In this document: piece after piece, positions 14,952 to 24,400 of the stretch
Layout of the letters: each line of letters starts with the position of its first letter
Position numbering within the stretch: the first letter of the stretch is position 1
IMG/VR virus record: IMGVR_UViG_3300030419_002920
Coordinates: 1 to 36,998 of that record
Strand: one strand, 5' to 3'
Origin: a virus
Length of the DNA: 36,998 nucleotides
Translations under genes and position numbers: made by a program
Notes under the pieces: model-generated
What the model was told of the DNA's origin: nothing
Seen by the model: only the letters and a program-made list of their open reading frames with translations
The model's database searches: none

Positions 14952-15272
14952 ATGGCAGAGACAGACCCGTTTCAAGAGCCTCCGGCTATTAAGACAATGT
15001 ATGCTGAATTTATGGACCATAGAAAGCAAACCATTCAAGCAATAAGTCATATGATGGCTCAGATAAATCGTCTAAACACAATTATATTCGCTACTCTACA
15101 AGACCTCGATTTAGTGGAAGAGTTAATTTGCCCTAAATGCGGACCGGAAGACGGTCCTATTCTAAGACCAATGTTGAATAACCTACCAAGCGACAGAAAC
15201 GATTGTCCTATGTGTGGTTATGATTTTAATGAAGACCAAACTGGTTTGGATGATTTTTCAGAACAGGAATAG
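14952..15272 (+). CDS. Coiled-coil protein with zinc ribbon (106 aa)
   Basis: ATG 14952 with GAGGGGAAACT upstream is preferred to 14895, which overlaps PolB. A helical region (FMDHRKQTIQAISHMMAQINRL...) of about 50 residues may form a coiled coil. It is followed by a zinc ribbon with CPKCG and CPMCG about 26 residues apart, and an acidic end. The layout suggests an oligomeric adaptor protein. Its job is unknown. It lies between the polymerase and the RecB/Cas4-like nuclease group. Confidence 0.65.
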   Translation: MAETDPFQEPPAIKTMYAEFMDHRKQTIQAISHMMAQINRLNTIIFATLQDLDLVEELICPKCGPEDGPILRPMLNNLPSDRNDCPMCGYDFNEDQTGLDDFSEQE

Positions 15273-15273
15273 A

Positions 15274-15281
15274 TTTATTAA
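15274..15281 (+). promoter_or_regulatory. Candidate TATA box (TTTATTAA)
   Basis: An AT-rich element in the 30-bp gap before ATG 15303, centred about 25 nt upstream of it, the same spacing as at 14924 and 17709. A purine-rich GAGGGAGAG follows, so a short leader is also possible. Confidence 0.3.
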
Positions 15282-15302
15282 ACGAGGGAGAGATTAGGGA
15301 CT

Positions 15303-15560
15303 ATGCGTATCTTAGTAGATAGTGAGGATATCGCGGTACTTTCTGCCGCTCTAGGTATCCACGACCCCGAAGAAGTATGGTGGTACACTTCCTTTACCCG
15401 AGAAAAGGAAGGAATTAACCACGGTCTCTTGAGGGGGAGAGTAATTCCTAAGCACCAAGTCGGAGAAGAAGTATTCGACATGGGTTGGGATAAGGTGAGA
15501 AAGGCAATGCCTCGCTCTATGAAACCCTCAAATGAGGGTGGAAGCGATGAAAGCGAGTAA
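15303..15560 (+). CDS. Hypothetical small protein (85 aa)
   Basis: The protein starts MRILVDSEDIAVLSAALGIHD. It contains EVWWYTSFTREKEGINHGLL and a strand RVIPKHQVGEEVF, and it ends in an acidic, probably flexible tail. No known family is recognised. Its end overlaps the nuclease gene start by 14 nt, which suggests coupled translation with that nuclease. Confidence 0.6.
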   Translation: MRILVDSEDIAVLSAALGIHDPEEVWWYTSFTREKEGINHGLLRGRVIPKHQVGEEVFDMGWDKVRKAMPRSMKPSNEGGSDESE

Positions 15561-16410
15561 AGAACAGGCAGAGAATTCTTCCTATGCCCCGGGAGAGGGC
15601 ATCTTACGCGTTAGTAAATCTTCTTTCATGACCATGTTGATGTGTCCGAGACAGTTTTGGTGGAGATATGTCAGCGGTTTGCCTAGACCCCCTCCATCGG
15701 AAGCCATGTTGAGAGGGACAGCAATTCACACAGTACATGAAGTTGCCCTTCTAAAAGGCCCCGAAGCGGTACTAGGGGCCGCTGAAAAAGAAGGTGTCGA
15801 AGATGACCCCGGTGTGGGCTCTATGGTATCTCTAATTCATCAAATAGCAGACCATTTGGGCGGCTTAGATGTTGTAGAATCAGAAGTAAAACATGAAGAT
15901 TATGAAACCCTTTCCACGGAAGAAGGGGATATAGAAATAGTGTGGGTTGGAATGATAGACGGAATACTCAGGCATCCCGATGGTGGATTAATACTGGTTG
16001 AATTGAAAACTGGTAACATGAATATGGGTAAGTTAGGTCGCACTAGAAAAGAATTAACTTTCTATCGTAGAATGCTTAAGAATTTAGGGTATGATGAAAT
16101 TACACATTATCTATACATTACCCCGGATTATGAGATTGATTCTTCGGGAACAACCGACAAATTATTGTTAGAAGGTACGAAAAGCGGTAAGCATGTGTGG
16201 CTCGGAGAGGACTCGGGTATTGCGATATTGGAGCCCGTTACCGTGCGTTCTATCAATGCTTTGGAGAAATCCTTATCAGCCACTATTGCTTCGATAATTT
16301 CCCAAGACTGGCCTATGAATTGGAATGAGTATTTCTGCCCCCAATGGTGCGACTTCTCATCCTCTTGTGAGGCAGAATTGACAGGACTAGGACCGGAGAT
16401 ATTTTCATGA
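15547..16410 (+). CDS. RecB/Cas4-like PD-(D/E)XK nuclease with Cys cluster
   Basis: 287 aa from ATG 15547 (GAGGGTG upstream; the ATG at 15532 lacks such a site). Motifs in order: first cysteine in CPRQFWWRYVSG, the RecB-family histidine motif RGTAIHTVHE, the catalytic GMIDGI ... ILVELKTGN (D, ExK), a tyrosine in ELTFYRRMLKN (QxxxY-like), and a C-terminal CPQWCDFSSSC. The lone N-terminal and three C-terminal cysteines match the [4Fe-4S] arrangement of Cas4 and AddB-type nucleases. It may process DNA ends during replication, recombination or packaging. No CRISPR genes are nearby, so an adaptation role is not suggested. Confidence 0.85.
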   Translation: MKASKEQAENSSYAPGEGILRVSKSSFMTMLMCPRQFWWRYVSGLPRPPPSEAMLRGTAIHTVHEVALLKGPEAVLGAAEKEGVEDDPGVGSMVSLIHQIADHLGGLDVVESEVKHEDYETLSTEEGDIEIVWVGMIDGILRHPDGGLILVELKTGNMNMGKLGRTRKELTFYRRMLKNLGYDEITHYLYITPDYEIDSSGTTDKLLLEGTKSGKHVWLGEDSGIAILEPVTVRSINALEKSLSATIASIISQDWPMNWNEYFCPQWCDFSSSCEAELTGLGPEIFS

Positions 16411-16562
16411 GCGAAAAGACCACAGTATGTGCTGAATGCGGCTCTTCCGAATGGTCGGACTTTGAGAATATGATGAGAGTTACTGGTCAGGAAGGGACAA
16501 GTCCCGAAGAAATTGTGGTAGCCAAGTGTGAATGCTGTGGCTCCCGCCAAGAAGTGAAGTGA
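16407..16562 (+). CDS. Small zinc-ribbon protein (51 aa)
   Basis: A 51-codon ORF starting in an ATGA overlap with the nuclease gene and ending 4 nt before the primase start. It has CAEC near residues 8-11 and CECCGS near 41-46, a plain two-knuckle zinc ribbon, separated by about 30 mostly polar residues. The tight fit between two enzymes supports it. It may assist the nuclease or the primase; this is inference. Confidence 0.7.
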   Translation: MSEKTTVCAECGSSEWSDFENMMRVTGQEGTSPEEIVVAKCECCGSRQEVK

Positions 16563-16566
16563 TTGT

Positions 16567-17577
16567 ATGACCCTTCTTTCATTCCCCCGTGAGATTGGCC
16601 TTCGGCGTAATCTCTGTAACAATCGAGAAGATTTTAACCGCTATATTTCTACACTAAATGGGAAGGCTTCGTGTTATACTTCACTTTATTCGTTCAATAG
16701 AACCGACCCCATCAAACCGTGGAAAACAGACCCTGATTCCGTAGTCATTGACCGTGCATGGTGGGATTTTGATACTACATCTGATACTACTATGGATGAT
16801 GTAAGGAAAGATGTACATACTCTAATTTCTCGTCTTAGTGGTGATATCAGAGTTGTTGCCACGGGAAGGGGATTTCATGTGCATGAGTTATTTGCAGAAC
16901 CAGTTTTGGGTTTAGCAATTGCAAAGCACATAGATAGATATGAGCGAAAAATGGGAAGGAATTTGAAAACATTAGATGGTGTAGGTCACCCACAGAAACT
17001 GACTCGTATCCCTGATACTTTCAATCCGACCCGAGGAAGATGGGCTGTGAACATTGATGTAGAGGCTTTCATGGAGGATTACTTGGGATATGAGATACCC
17101 ACATTACCATCTCCAACATTACTTTCCCGAGACCCATTCAGAGGGGAGCCAGTAACTGAGGGTTTGAATATCGTGAATTGGATAGCCAATAACCCCGTTC
17201 AACAACACCAGTTTTCCCCCGTTAAGGAATTAGAAGTAGGTGACGCGCTAAATGTCCCTCTACCCAATTGTCTTGAAAAGGCAATCAAGACTAGTAATCC
17301 ACGCCATGAAATTCGTGTGGCTTTAGTACAACATCTCTCGGAACATCTACGGTTGTTTTCCCCTCTAGATTCTGTAAGCAGGGAGAATCGAGAAGAAATT
17401 GTATCGCAGATTTCCGAGTACATTGGAACACTAAATTGGCGAGATTATGTTCCCAATATCACCAATACACAGGTTCGTCATATAGTAAATCGTTACGACC
17501 ATTCTCCGTCCCCCCATTGGTACATGTCCCGAGGGTATTGTGACGGCTCTTGTTGGTTTTGTGGGGGATTTAGATGA
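16567..17577 (+). CDS. Archaeo-eukaryotic primase with fused PriL-like Fe-S domain
   Basis: 336 aa. The first half is a PriS-type (AEP) core: motif I AWWDFD (catalytic D67, D69), motif II GRGFHVH (100-106), motif III LTRIPDTFNPTRGRW (145-159). The second half matches the PriL C-terminal domain: LPNC (Cys235) opening a helix, RHEIRVALVQHL, a further helix, WRDYVPNITNTQVRHIVNRY, then PSPHWYMSRGYCDGSCWFC (Cys325, 329, 332). The four cysteines probably bind [4Fe-4S]. Cellular archaea keep PriS and PriL as separate proteins; fused forms are known from plasmids such as pTN2. It would make primers for PolB. The usual second PriL cysteine (SC before GYC) is replaced and an extra one appears downstream. 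Confidence 0.8.
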   Translation: MTLLSFPREIGLRRNLCNNREDFNRYISTLNGKASCYTSLYSFNRTDPIKPWKTDPDSVVIDRAWWDFDTTSDTTMDDVRKDVHTLISRLSGDIRVVATGRGFHVHELFAEPVLGLAIAKHIDRYERKMGRNLKTLDGVGHPQKLTRIPDTFNPTRGRWAVNIDVEAFMEDYLGYEIPTLPSPTLLSRDPFRGEPVTEGLNIVNWIANNPVQQHQFSPVKELEVGDALNVPLPNCLEKAIKTSNPRHEIRVALVQHLSEHLRLFSPLDSVSRENREEIVSQISEYIGTLNWRDYVPNITNTQVRHIVNRYDHSPSPHWYMSRGYCDGSCWFCGGFR

Positions 17578-17702
17578 CAGACTCTAGGTGTCCTTTCTGC
17601 GGAAGCCTTAATTCTATGATGGAATTACACGGCTCTTTGACATGCATGACCTGTAAAAACAAAGTAGCATCTTGTTGTGGCGATAGTACCTGTGATATCT
17701 AG
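17574..17702 (+). CDS. Tiny cysteine-rich zinc-ribbon protein (42 aa)
   Basis: A 42-codon ORF in an ATGA overlap with the primase. It has CPFCGS (Cys6, Cys9) and CMTCK (Cys24, Cys27), a minimal zinc ribbon, then a CC and a last Cys40. Four of the seven cysteines are enough for one zinc. Coupling suggests it is made with the primase. The role is unknown. Confidence 0.65.
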   Translation: MTDSRCPFCGSLNSMMELHGSLTCMTCKNKVASCCGDSTCDI

Positions 17703-17708
17703 CAACGC

Positions 17709-17718
17709 TTCATATATT
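17709..17718 (+). promoter_or_regulatory. Candidate TATA box for a leaderless gene
   Basis: TTCATATATT lies 24 nt (centre) upstream of ATG 17738, and no Shine-Dalgarno sequence is present between them (TTAGCCCCGTCT). Transcription from the usual archaeal distance would start at or next to the ATG. Confidence 0.5.
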
Positions 17719-17737
17719 CTCATACTTAGCCCCGTCT

Positions 17738-18436
17738 ATGCTCGTCATTGATGATAGGGAAAATGACAAAGTAATTGACAGACTCAAACGCAGACTTGGC
17801 TCTGATGCCGCGGTGAAAAGATTATCTGTGGGTGATTATGTTATCGGTTCTTGTGGTGTAGAGGCTAAAGAAATCAATGACCTTTATCGTTCTATTATGG
17901 GTTTCGGGAGAAGCCGTACAATTATTTCACAGTTAGTTGATTTACAGGAGTCATTTGAAGAACCTATGTTGGTTGTCTATGGTACTGTACTGAAACCATA
18001 TCTAAAGGGAAGAAATGACCCCCACAGTCTCGCTAGAGAGCGAGAAAGAATGGAAGGGGTGATACGCCATTTCAAACATACTTTCTACCACCGATTTCCT
18101 AAGATTAGATACATGGAAGTAAAAACAATGGACGAATTTGTAGATTGGTTAGTGACTAATCACACGCAAATGAATATCGTCGGGATGGCTAAAGAAAATG
18201 AACAGACCGCCAACCTGAAACCAATGGGCGAATTGGACCCTAGAATTGCTGTGTTATCGAGCATACAAGGGATTACCCCCACTACCGCAGAATTACTTCT
18301 AGAAAAATTTGGCAGTATCCCAAAACTACTTTCACGAAAAACTACGCAAAAATCTCTGATGGAAATTGCTGGTATAGGACGAAAAAGAGCGAAAGAAATC
18401 CTAAGTTTAAGGGACTCTATGAACTTCGGGGAGTAA
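17738..18436 (+). CDS. XPF/ERCC4-family structure-specific nuclease
   Basis: 232 aa. The ERCC4 nuclease domain (1-135) shows DDRE (5-8), VGDYVI (31-36) and VEAKEIND (41-48), which corresponds to GDxnERKx3D with the Arg changed to Ala. A tandem helix-hairpin-helix domain follows (IQGITPTTAELLLEKFGSI and LMEIAGIGRKRAKEIL). This is the arrangement of short archaeal XPF and Mus81-type nucleases that cut branched or flapped DNA; host XPF normally binds PCNA, and no clear PIP box is visible here. It probably resolves replication or recombination intermediates. The gene is the last rightward one and overlaps the end of the hub gene by 20 nt on the opposite strand. Confidence 0.9.
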   Translation: MLVIDDRENDKVIDRLKRRLGSDAAVKRLSVGDYVIGSCGVEAKEINDLYRSIMGFGRSRTIISQLVDLQESFEEPMLVVYGTVLKPYLKGRNDPHSLARERERMEGVIRHFKHTFYHRFPKIRYMEVKTMDEFVDWLVTNHTQMNIVGMAKENEQTANLKPMGELDPRIAVLSSIQGITPTTAELLLEKFGSIPKLLSRKTTQKSLMEIAGIGRKRAKEILSLRDSMNFGE

Positions 18437-21400
18437 ATTGTTCCGAAGTAGAAGTACCACTAACACCACCCCTGCGGATATTTACAGATACATCGTGGAT
18501 AATAATTGAATTGGGGGCGTCGTCTCCACCAAAACCTGCTTCTCTGTAAATCTGAACTTGGATAGTATTACCCGGTGTTTCTACACCATCTAGATTACTT
18601 AGAGGGAGAACCTCGGTTAATCTTCTACGGTATGGAGCGTCAATAGGACAGAAACCTTGAACAGATGCATTGGTTTCTAGACAAGTTGCTTCTACTCTAA
18701 TTACTCCCCTTCCACTAGGAGAAGAGGGGTTAGATTCTAGAGTAATAGTAGATGATACTGAGATATCATTTCCGACAATATCTCTTGGTACACTAATTTG
18801 TCCCGACAAAACAGATGTTACAGCGCTAGTATCGGTAAATCCTTCACCACTAGTAGAACCAACAGGAAGTATCATACCATTTCCACCAGCGAATGCTGCT
18901 CCACCAACAGGTCTAATATCAACATTGGAACTTACTGGAGCGCCCCTAATAGTAGAGGGTGCCATACTTGGCTTCTTTTGGCCTAAGACATTAAAACCAC
19001 CTTCTATTGTCAAATTATCTAAAGACATTTTTCCTTTTACTCTAGCCATTGTTGCATCAGAAATGCGATTACTGGTAAATGAAGAACCGATAGATGCCCC
19101 GCCGCCTCCATCTCCTAACTGTCTTCCACCACCTCCCGGGATTTGTGGTGACGGGTCTTGTCCTACTACACCAAACCCATACGCAGACTCGGGTTGATAT
19201 GGTATGGGTTGGTCTTGACTATCTTCCGCTCCATTGAGAATGTTTGAAGCAGTTTGTCTTCCGGGTTGAGTAATCGGGAAAAGATAAGAAACAATACCAC
19301 CAGCCGCCAAAGACTCGTCTCTTTCAAGTCTTAAACGAACATCTTCGGTATGTCTATCGTTAACACTCCAATTCACCTGCTGAATTACTAAGGTTTCATT
19401 CGATAAATCTAAACCAGCATCTGTGTATTTCACATAGGTCGCTGGGATATAACTTAAATCATCAGTAACATAGATTCTAGGTGCATACCATTCGCTCCTA
19501 TCGTCTGCAAAGGATGACATTTCTGTGTACTTCCTTAATCCTAGAGGAAAAATACTCTCTGTATTATATGAAGGGAAAGAAGATATTCCGGTTATATCAT
19601 GAGCATTCCTTAGAATATCTGCGGCAGTATAATCACCGCACCTATGACGCAATAATGCTCTGCAATACTCTGCGTTAAAAGAGATTACAAATTTAGCACC
19701 CGACGAATTTAGAGATGAAGAATAAGAACTGGGCACCAAGATTTCATAGAAACCGCTATCTTTCACATCAACAGTAGAACTCCCCGAAGAAGTTGCGGCT
19801 AATGTGGGGCACCCTCCACCCTTTGCACTAGAAGTACCAGTTTCAAATGTATAGTCTATGAAACCGATGGTGAATTCTGCATTATCAATATCTGTTCCTG
19901 TTTGTCCGGTTTTTAGCCAAACACCTACTCTCATTTCTTGTAAAGAAGTTGCACTTGTAGTTGGACATTTTGCTGGTACATGGACTAGTTGTACTGCATA
20001 ATTAATGCTATTAGCCCCATACCAATAATAATTTTCTTCCCAATCAATATCAGCAGAAGAAGTATCTATCTGTTCGCTTTTACCCCATCTCTGATAAATG
20101 TCAGGATTACCGTCTGCACCAGTAGCGGCTGAATACATATTACCATCCATTCCATTTACCATACCCGGGAATAAAACTCCACCTGTTCCCAAATAGGTCC
20201 AATTTTTTGCTTGGTATGTATTAGCATTGTAACCTTGAATTGCTCTTTGTACATCTGCAATATATCCAAACTTACCATGTGATAACATCTTATCTTCCGT
20301 AGTAGTATCTTTGATTGGTTCTGCTGAAATTTGCATTCTAGAATTTTTCAAAGAGTTATATTCCTTCTTAGCCATAGAAAGTGCTTCTTCATCTGAATAC
20401 AAATTGGGATGCTCTACTATTTTCCATCTAGTAGTATCTGACATTTCAGGTGTAGGATAATCTATGAAGTCTTGTCCGTTTCGATAATAAACCCGAACAT
20501 TTGTAATTCTATCAGAAACATCAGTTTTCAAATCACTAACCATTAGATTACTTCTTGAAAAATCGTGACCGCTATTGTACTTAGGTCTGAACTCCATTCT
20601 TCCATCTCTACCCATTAGATAAGAAAAATTAGTAGTATGTCCGTTTGTCGTACCTATACCTGATGAGTTTTGGATTCTACTTATTGTTTCCCATATTGTT
20701 TTCGACCTTGAATCAACAACACTCCCATATGAGTCATTGGTAGAAGTAGTATTGTATGTAGTCATTGTTCTAGTATTTGGGATATTATTAATATCGAATA
20801 CACATGACAAACGAGTTTGAGGTAGCCAAGTATCCATTACTGCTCCATTCCATAATGCCCTGAATTTATCGCTATCGAAAAATGTACCGCTGTTTTCATT
20901 ACGAGTAAATCCTTCTAAATGCATCATTAATCGAAGGATATATGATGGTGCGAGACTATTTGAAATTTGAATAGTATCATATGTAGTTGTTGATAAGTCC
21001 CCATTAAAATACTGAAACCTATCTCCTGCCTGATGCATAGCCCTATCTACTTTTCTTTTGTTCGTATTAGCATTATTGGTAATAGCGCCACTTATATTAG
21101 TGGTACTTGTTCCGAATACATCGCACAGTTGCTCGGGAATACTATATGCATCGCTTAATCTCCAAAGTCTTAGAAAATCAGGTATTGAAAAGACGGGTTG
21201 TAATCCCCATTGACTACCATATAGATTTTCTGTTTCTATTTGACGCATAGTAATTATATTTCCATCATAGATATATCCCATCAAAGAAACCTGTAATTCT
21301 GTTTCAGACTGGACTTTATTAATTTTCCAATAATATGTCGCCCCTTCAACTTCCAAAGCACTAGCACTAATTGGATTAGTTGTATTGCGAATTATCATCC

Positions 21401-24400
21401 CCTTTTCAATCCCCCATGTTTGAAAAGTAGCAGAAGAATCTACCAAAGATACATATGCTGCACCAGCGGTCCAGTCTTGTCCCTGTCTTACTGTTACTCC
21501 ACCTGCATGAGAAGATGTAACACCAGTAACACCAGTTAATTGATTTCCACTCTTACCAGTCCATGAAAAATCATCATCTACTGTATCATCAATTTTTCCA
21601 GTCCCGCTATCTGCAAATTTAGAAGCATTAAGTAAAGTAATTGTTGATGTACCACTACTAATGGAGCCATCAAGTGCGCTTAAAGCGCCTCCATTATATG
21701 CTGGTTGTGTAGTAATTGTTCCTGTTCTTGCTGTACTATTTTTTCCTTTCCATGCAAAAAAGAATTCAGAAAGTGTAGGGGTAGTATTGCTTCCTTCCGC
21801 TTCCTTTATTGCTGTTACTTTTCCATAACCTGAATTATCAAAAATAGTAATATCTGTCGGGAGCAAATAATCACTTCCTCTTTTGATAGATTCTGTGCTA
21901 GTTGTATGAGAAGTAACTAATGATGATTCATTAACATGTGTATCATATGGAGAACCTACATTTAGGAATGAAGCAGGTGCCTCTCTCCAATAAGCATCTA
22001 TTAATACTGGTTCACCAGCAACAGTAATAATAAAATCATCTAAAGTTGTACTTCCTCCTGCTGTCTGTCCGCTTTTTCCTCCATTAATAGTAGTATTTAA
22101 GTTGAAGAATTTCGCTGCATCAATTACAAGGAATGCTCCCGCTTTATCTTCCCAATCTTGATATTGAGATAATTCAATTTCGCAGCCACCAGCAGGTGCT
22201 ACATGTGTACCTCCTGTTTCAGCAGTATCTGCACTATACGCTACATCCAAATCAATACCGTCTGTTCCAGTATTAGTGGCTATTACCTTGTATGTACCAT
22301 TGTGTACTTGACTATTGTATATGGTTGCATAATCATTTACAACAAAGTTTGTTGTTCCATTAAATCCAGTTAGTCTTAATTTTCCTGACCCGTTATTGAC
22401 AACACTAGAAACTAATTGTCCTTTAGTATAATCAGGTGGTTTGGAAAATGCCCCGCTAGTAGATGGGTCATTTGTAGAATCAATATCCCACATATCAATA
22501 TCTTCATTGAGTTTAAGGTCGGTGAATTTATCCATAATACCGTCTGAATTTTCATCTTGGTCTATGTAAGAAAGACTTATATCATAATTTTCAGAAGTAG
22601 GATACATCAAACCAAATTTCTTTTTTCGATATCCTCCAGCAGCATCTGCTCTCCCATTATTTCTCATATCTGACCATAATAACCACACATGTTTGTAATC
22701 ATCGCTAATGTCTAAAATGTTAATTTTCGGGCATCCGCTGGGGTCACTTAGAGGATTTGTACCAGTATGCTTTTTACTAATATAATCAACACCAATTAAA
22801 TAATAATTTCCACCGGAAGAAACTCTACCTTTCCAAATAAATGTATCCGTGGAACCATTAGCACTTTCGATTTCCCCTAACCCACTATAAACACTAGAAA
22901 GTGCAGAATAGGTCGCTGAATTAATTTGGATAGTTTTACTACTAGGATTAACCACAACAGTATTTGCAATTTGGTAAGAAACTAAAGGCGTTTTCTTAAT
23001 CTTTCCGAAATGATATTGGAACCATAAAGACAAAGGTAAGTCTCTCATAATTCTAGCATGAATTGCTTTTGAGGAAATGTTTTTATCAACAGCAGTAGGA
23101 ATTGGAATAATTTGTCCTCGGGCTGTACTAACATTAACTCTTGATGTACCACTTAATAATCGTGTATCTGAACCATGCAAACCCTGATACATTACGGTAC
23201 CACTTGGATAAGTATAAGAATGTCTAGCATCTCTATCAAAATAGATTCCTATTTCTGTTCCTTGTTTGACAATATAGTCTTCGGGGCTATTATTAGTTAA
23301 ATCAATTACTTGAGGAAGTCCATACAAATAACTTTCATTATCGGGTGGAGTATGACTTAAACCATCGTTTATTTCAGCATATCCTAAAACACCTTCCATA
23401 TTTGAACCATCAATTTCTTTGTAGATAATTGGAGTACCATTAATACTAGCAGTTTGTACCCATAATTCTCCAAAGTAAGTACCACTTCTAAATCCAGTAG
23501 TAGAAGTAATAGTAATATCATTTGAATCAGCAGTTGTTGCTCCACCGGAAGCCTGTGTAGCAAGAGTTGTTTCAGCATTAATATGATAAGGTGTATCTGT
23601 TGTTACGACCCAATAATATGTGGGACTTCCACCACTAAATTCATAATCTTCGGTTGTACTATTCCAAGTCCTGTCGGGTTGTCCGTAATGATAATTCAAA
23701 CACTTTTCTACGGAAACACATGAATGTTGTCCTGCTATTGTAGTATGTGAATCTCCAGCATCGGTACTTCTGATAGGTATTGTGAATACATCACCGGGAA
23801 CTAAACCCGGGTCTCCATCAAACCAAAAAGTGTAAAATGCTTCATTTACTGGGTCATTGATATTTGGATGACCATACTTAAAATCCGACCATGTTTTTCC
23901 GTACAAGAAATGGGCTCTACTATGCCATATTCCTGTATTTCTTGCATATGCTCCATCGAATTCATCCTCTTGTAATCTAAGGTTAGTATATTTTCCTGCA
24001 TATGCAATTTTTGTTGCAGCATCGGGGGTATATGTTAAGTCAGATGTAGCAAAATGTAATCTTTGATTTCCATTGGATAATGTAGTTACCTGAATTGGTT
24101 GTTTATCAACAATGTTATTCGCAGGAACCGAAACTCCTGCAATAGTTTTGGAATTAATAATACTAAGAGTTGATGAAGTAGTAAATCCGGGATTACCTAT
24201 TACATCAACATAAGTATAATCTGCGGTTGTACTACTAATAGTAGTATTCTCCTGACCAAAAGCAACAATACCTACCCCTTCATAGTTTTCTTCTATTGAA
24301 TTAGGTCCATATTCTAATTCTTCATCATTATACATCTGAATTGGATTACCAGCATTTAATTGCGTTCGTTGGTCAATTCTTTCTAAGTAACTATCATCTA

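Noticed and set aside
15547-16410. CRISPR-Cas adaptation system (Cas4)
   Set aside because: No Cas1, Cas2 or repeat array is visible; the nuclease family also occurs alone in viruses.
16128-16622. Leftward 164-aa frame over the nuclease and zinc-ribbon genes
   Set aside because: It lies opposite a well-supported nuclease and zinc protein; no homology pattern was seen.
18670-19197. Rightward 175-aa open frame inside the hub gene
   Set aside because: It is antisense to a long frame with clear protein-level pattern; its composition reflects the Gly/Ser-rich complement, and it has no ribosome-binding site or domain.
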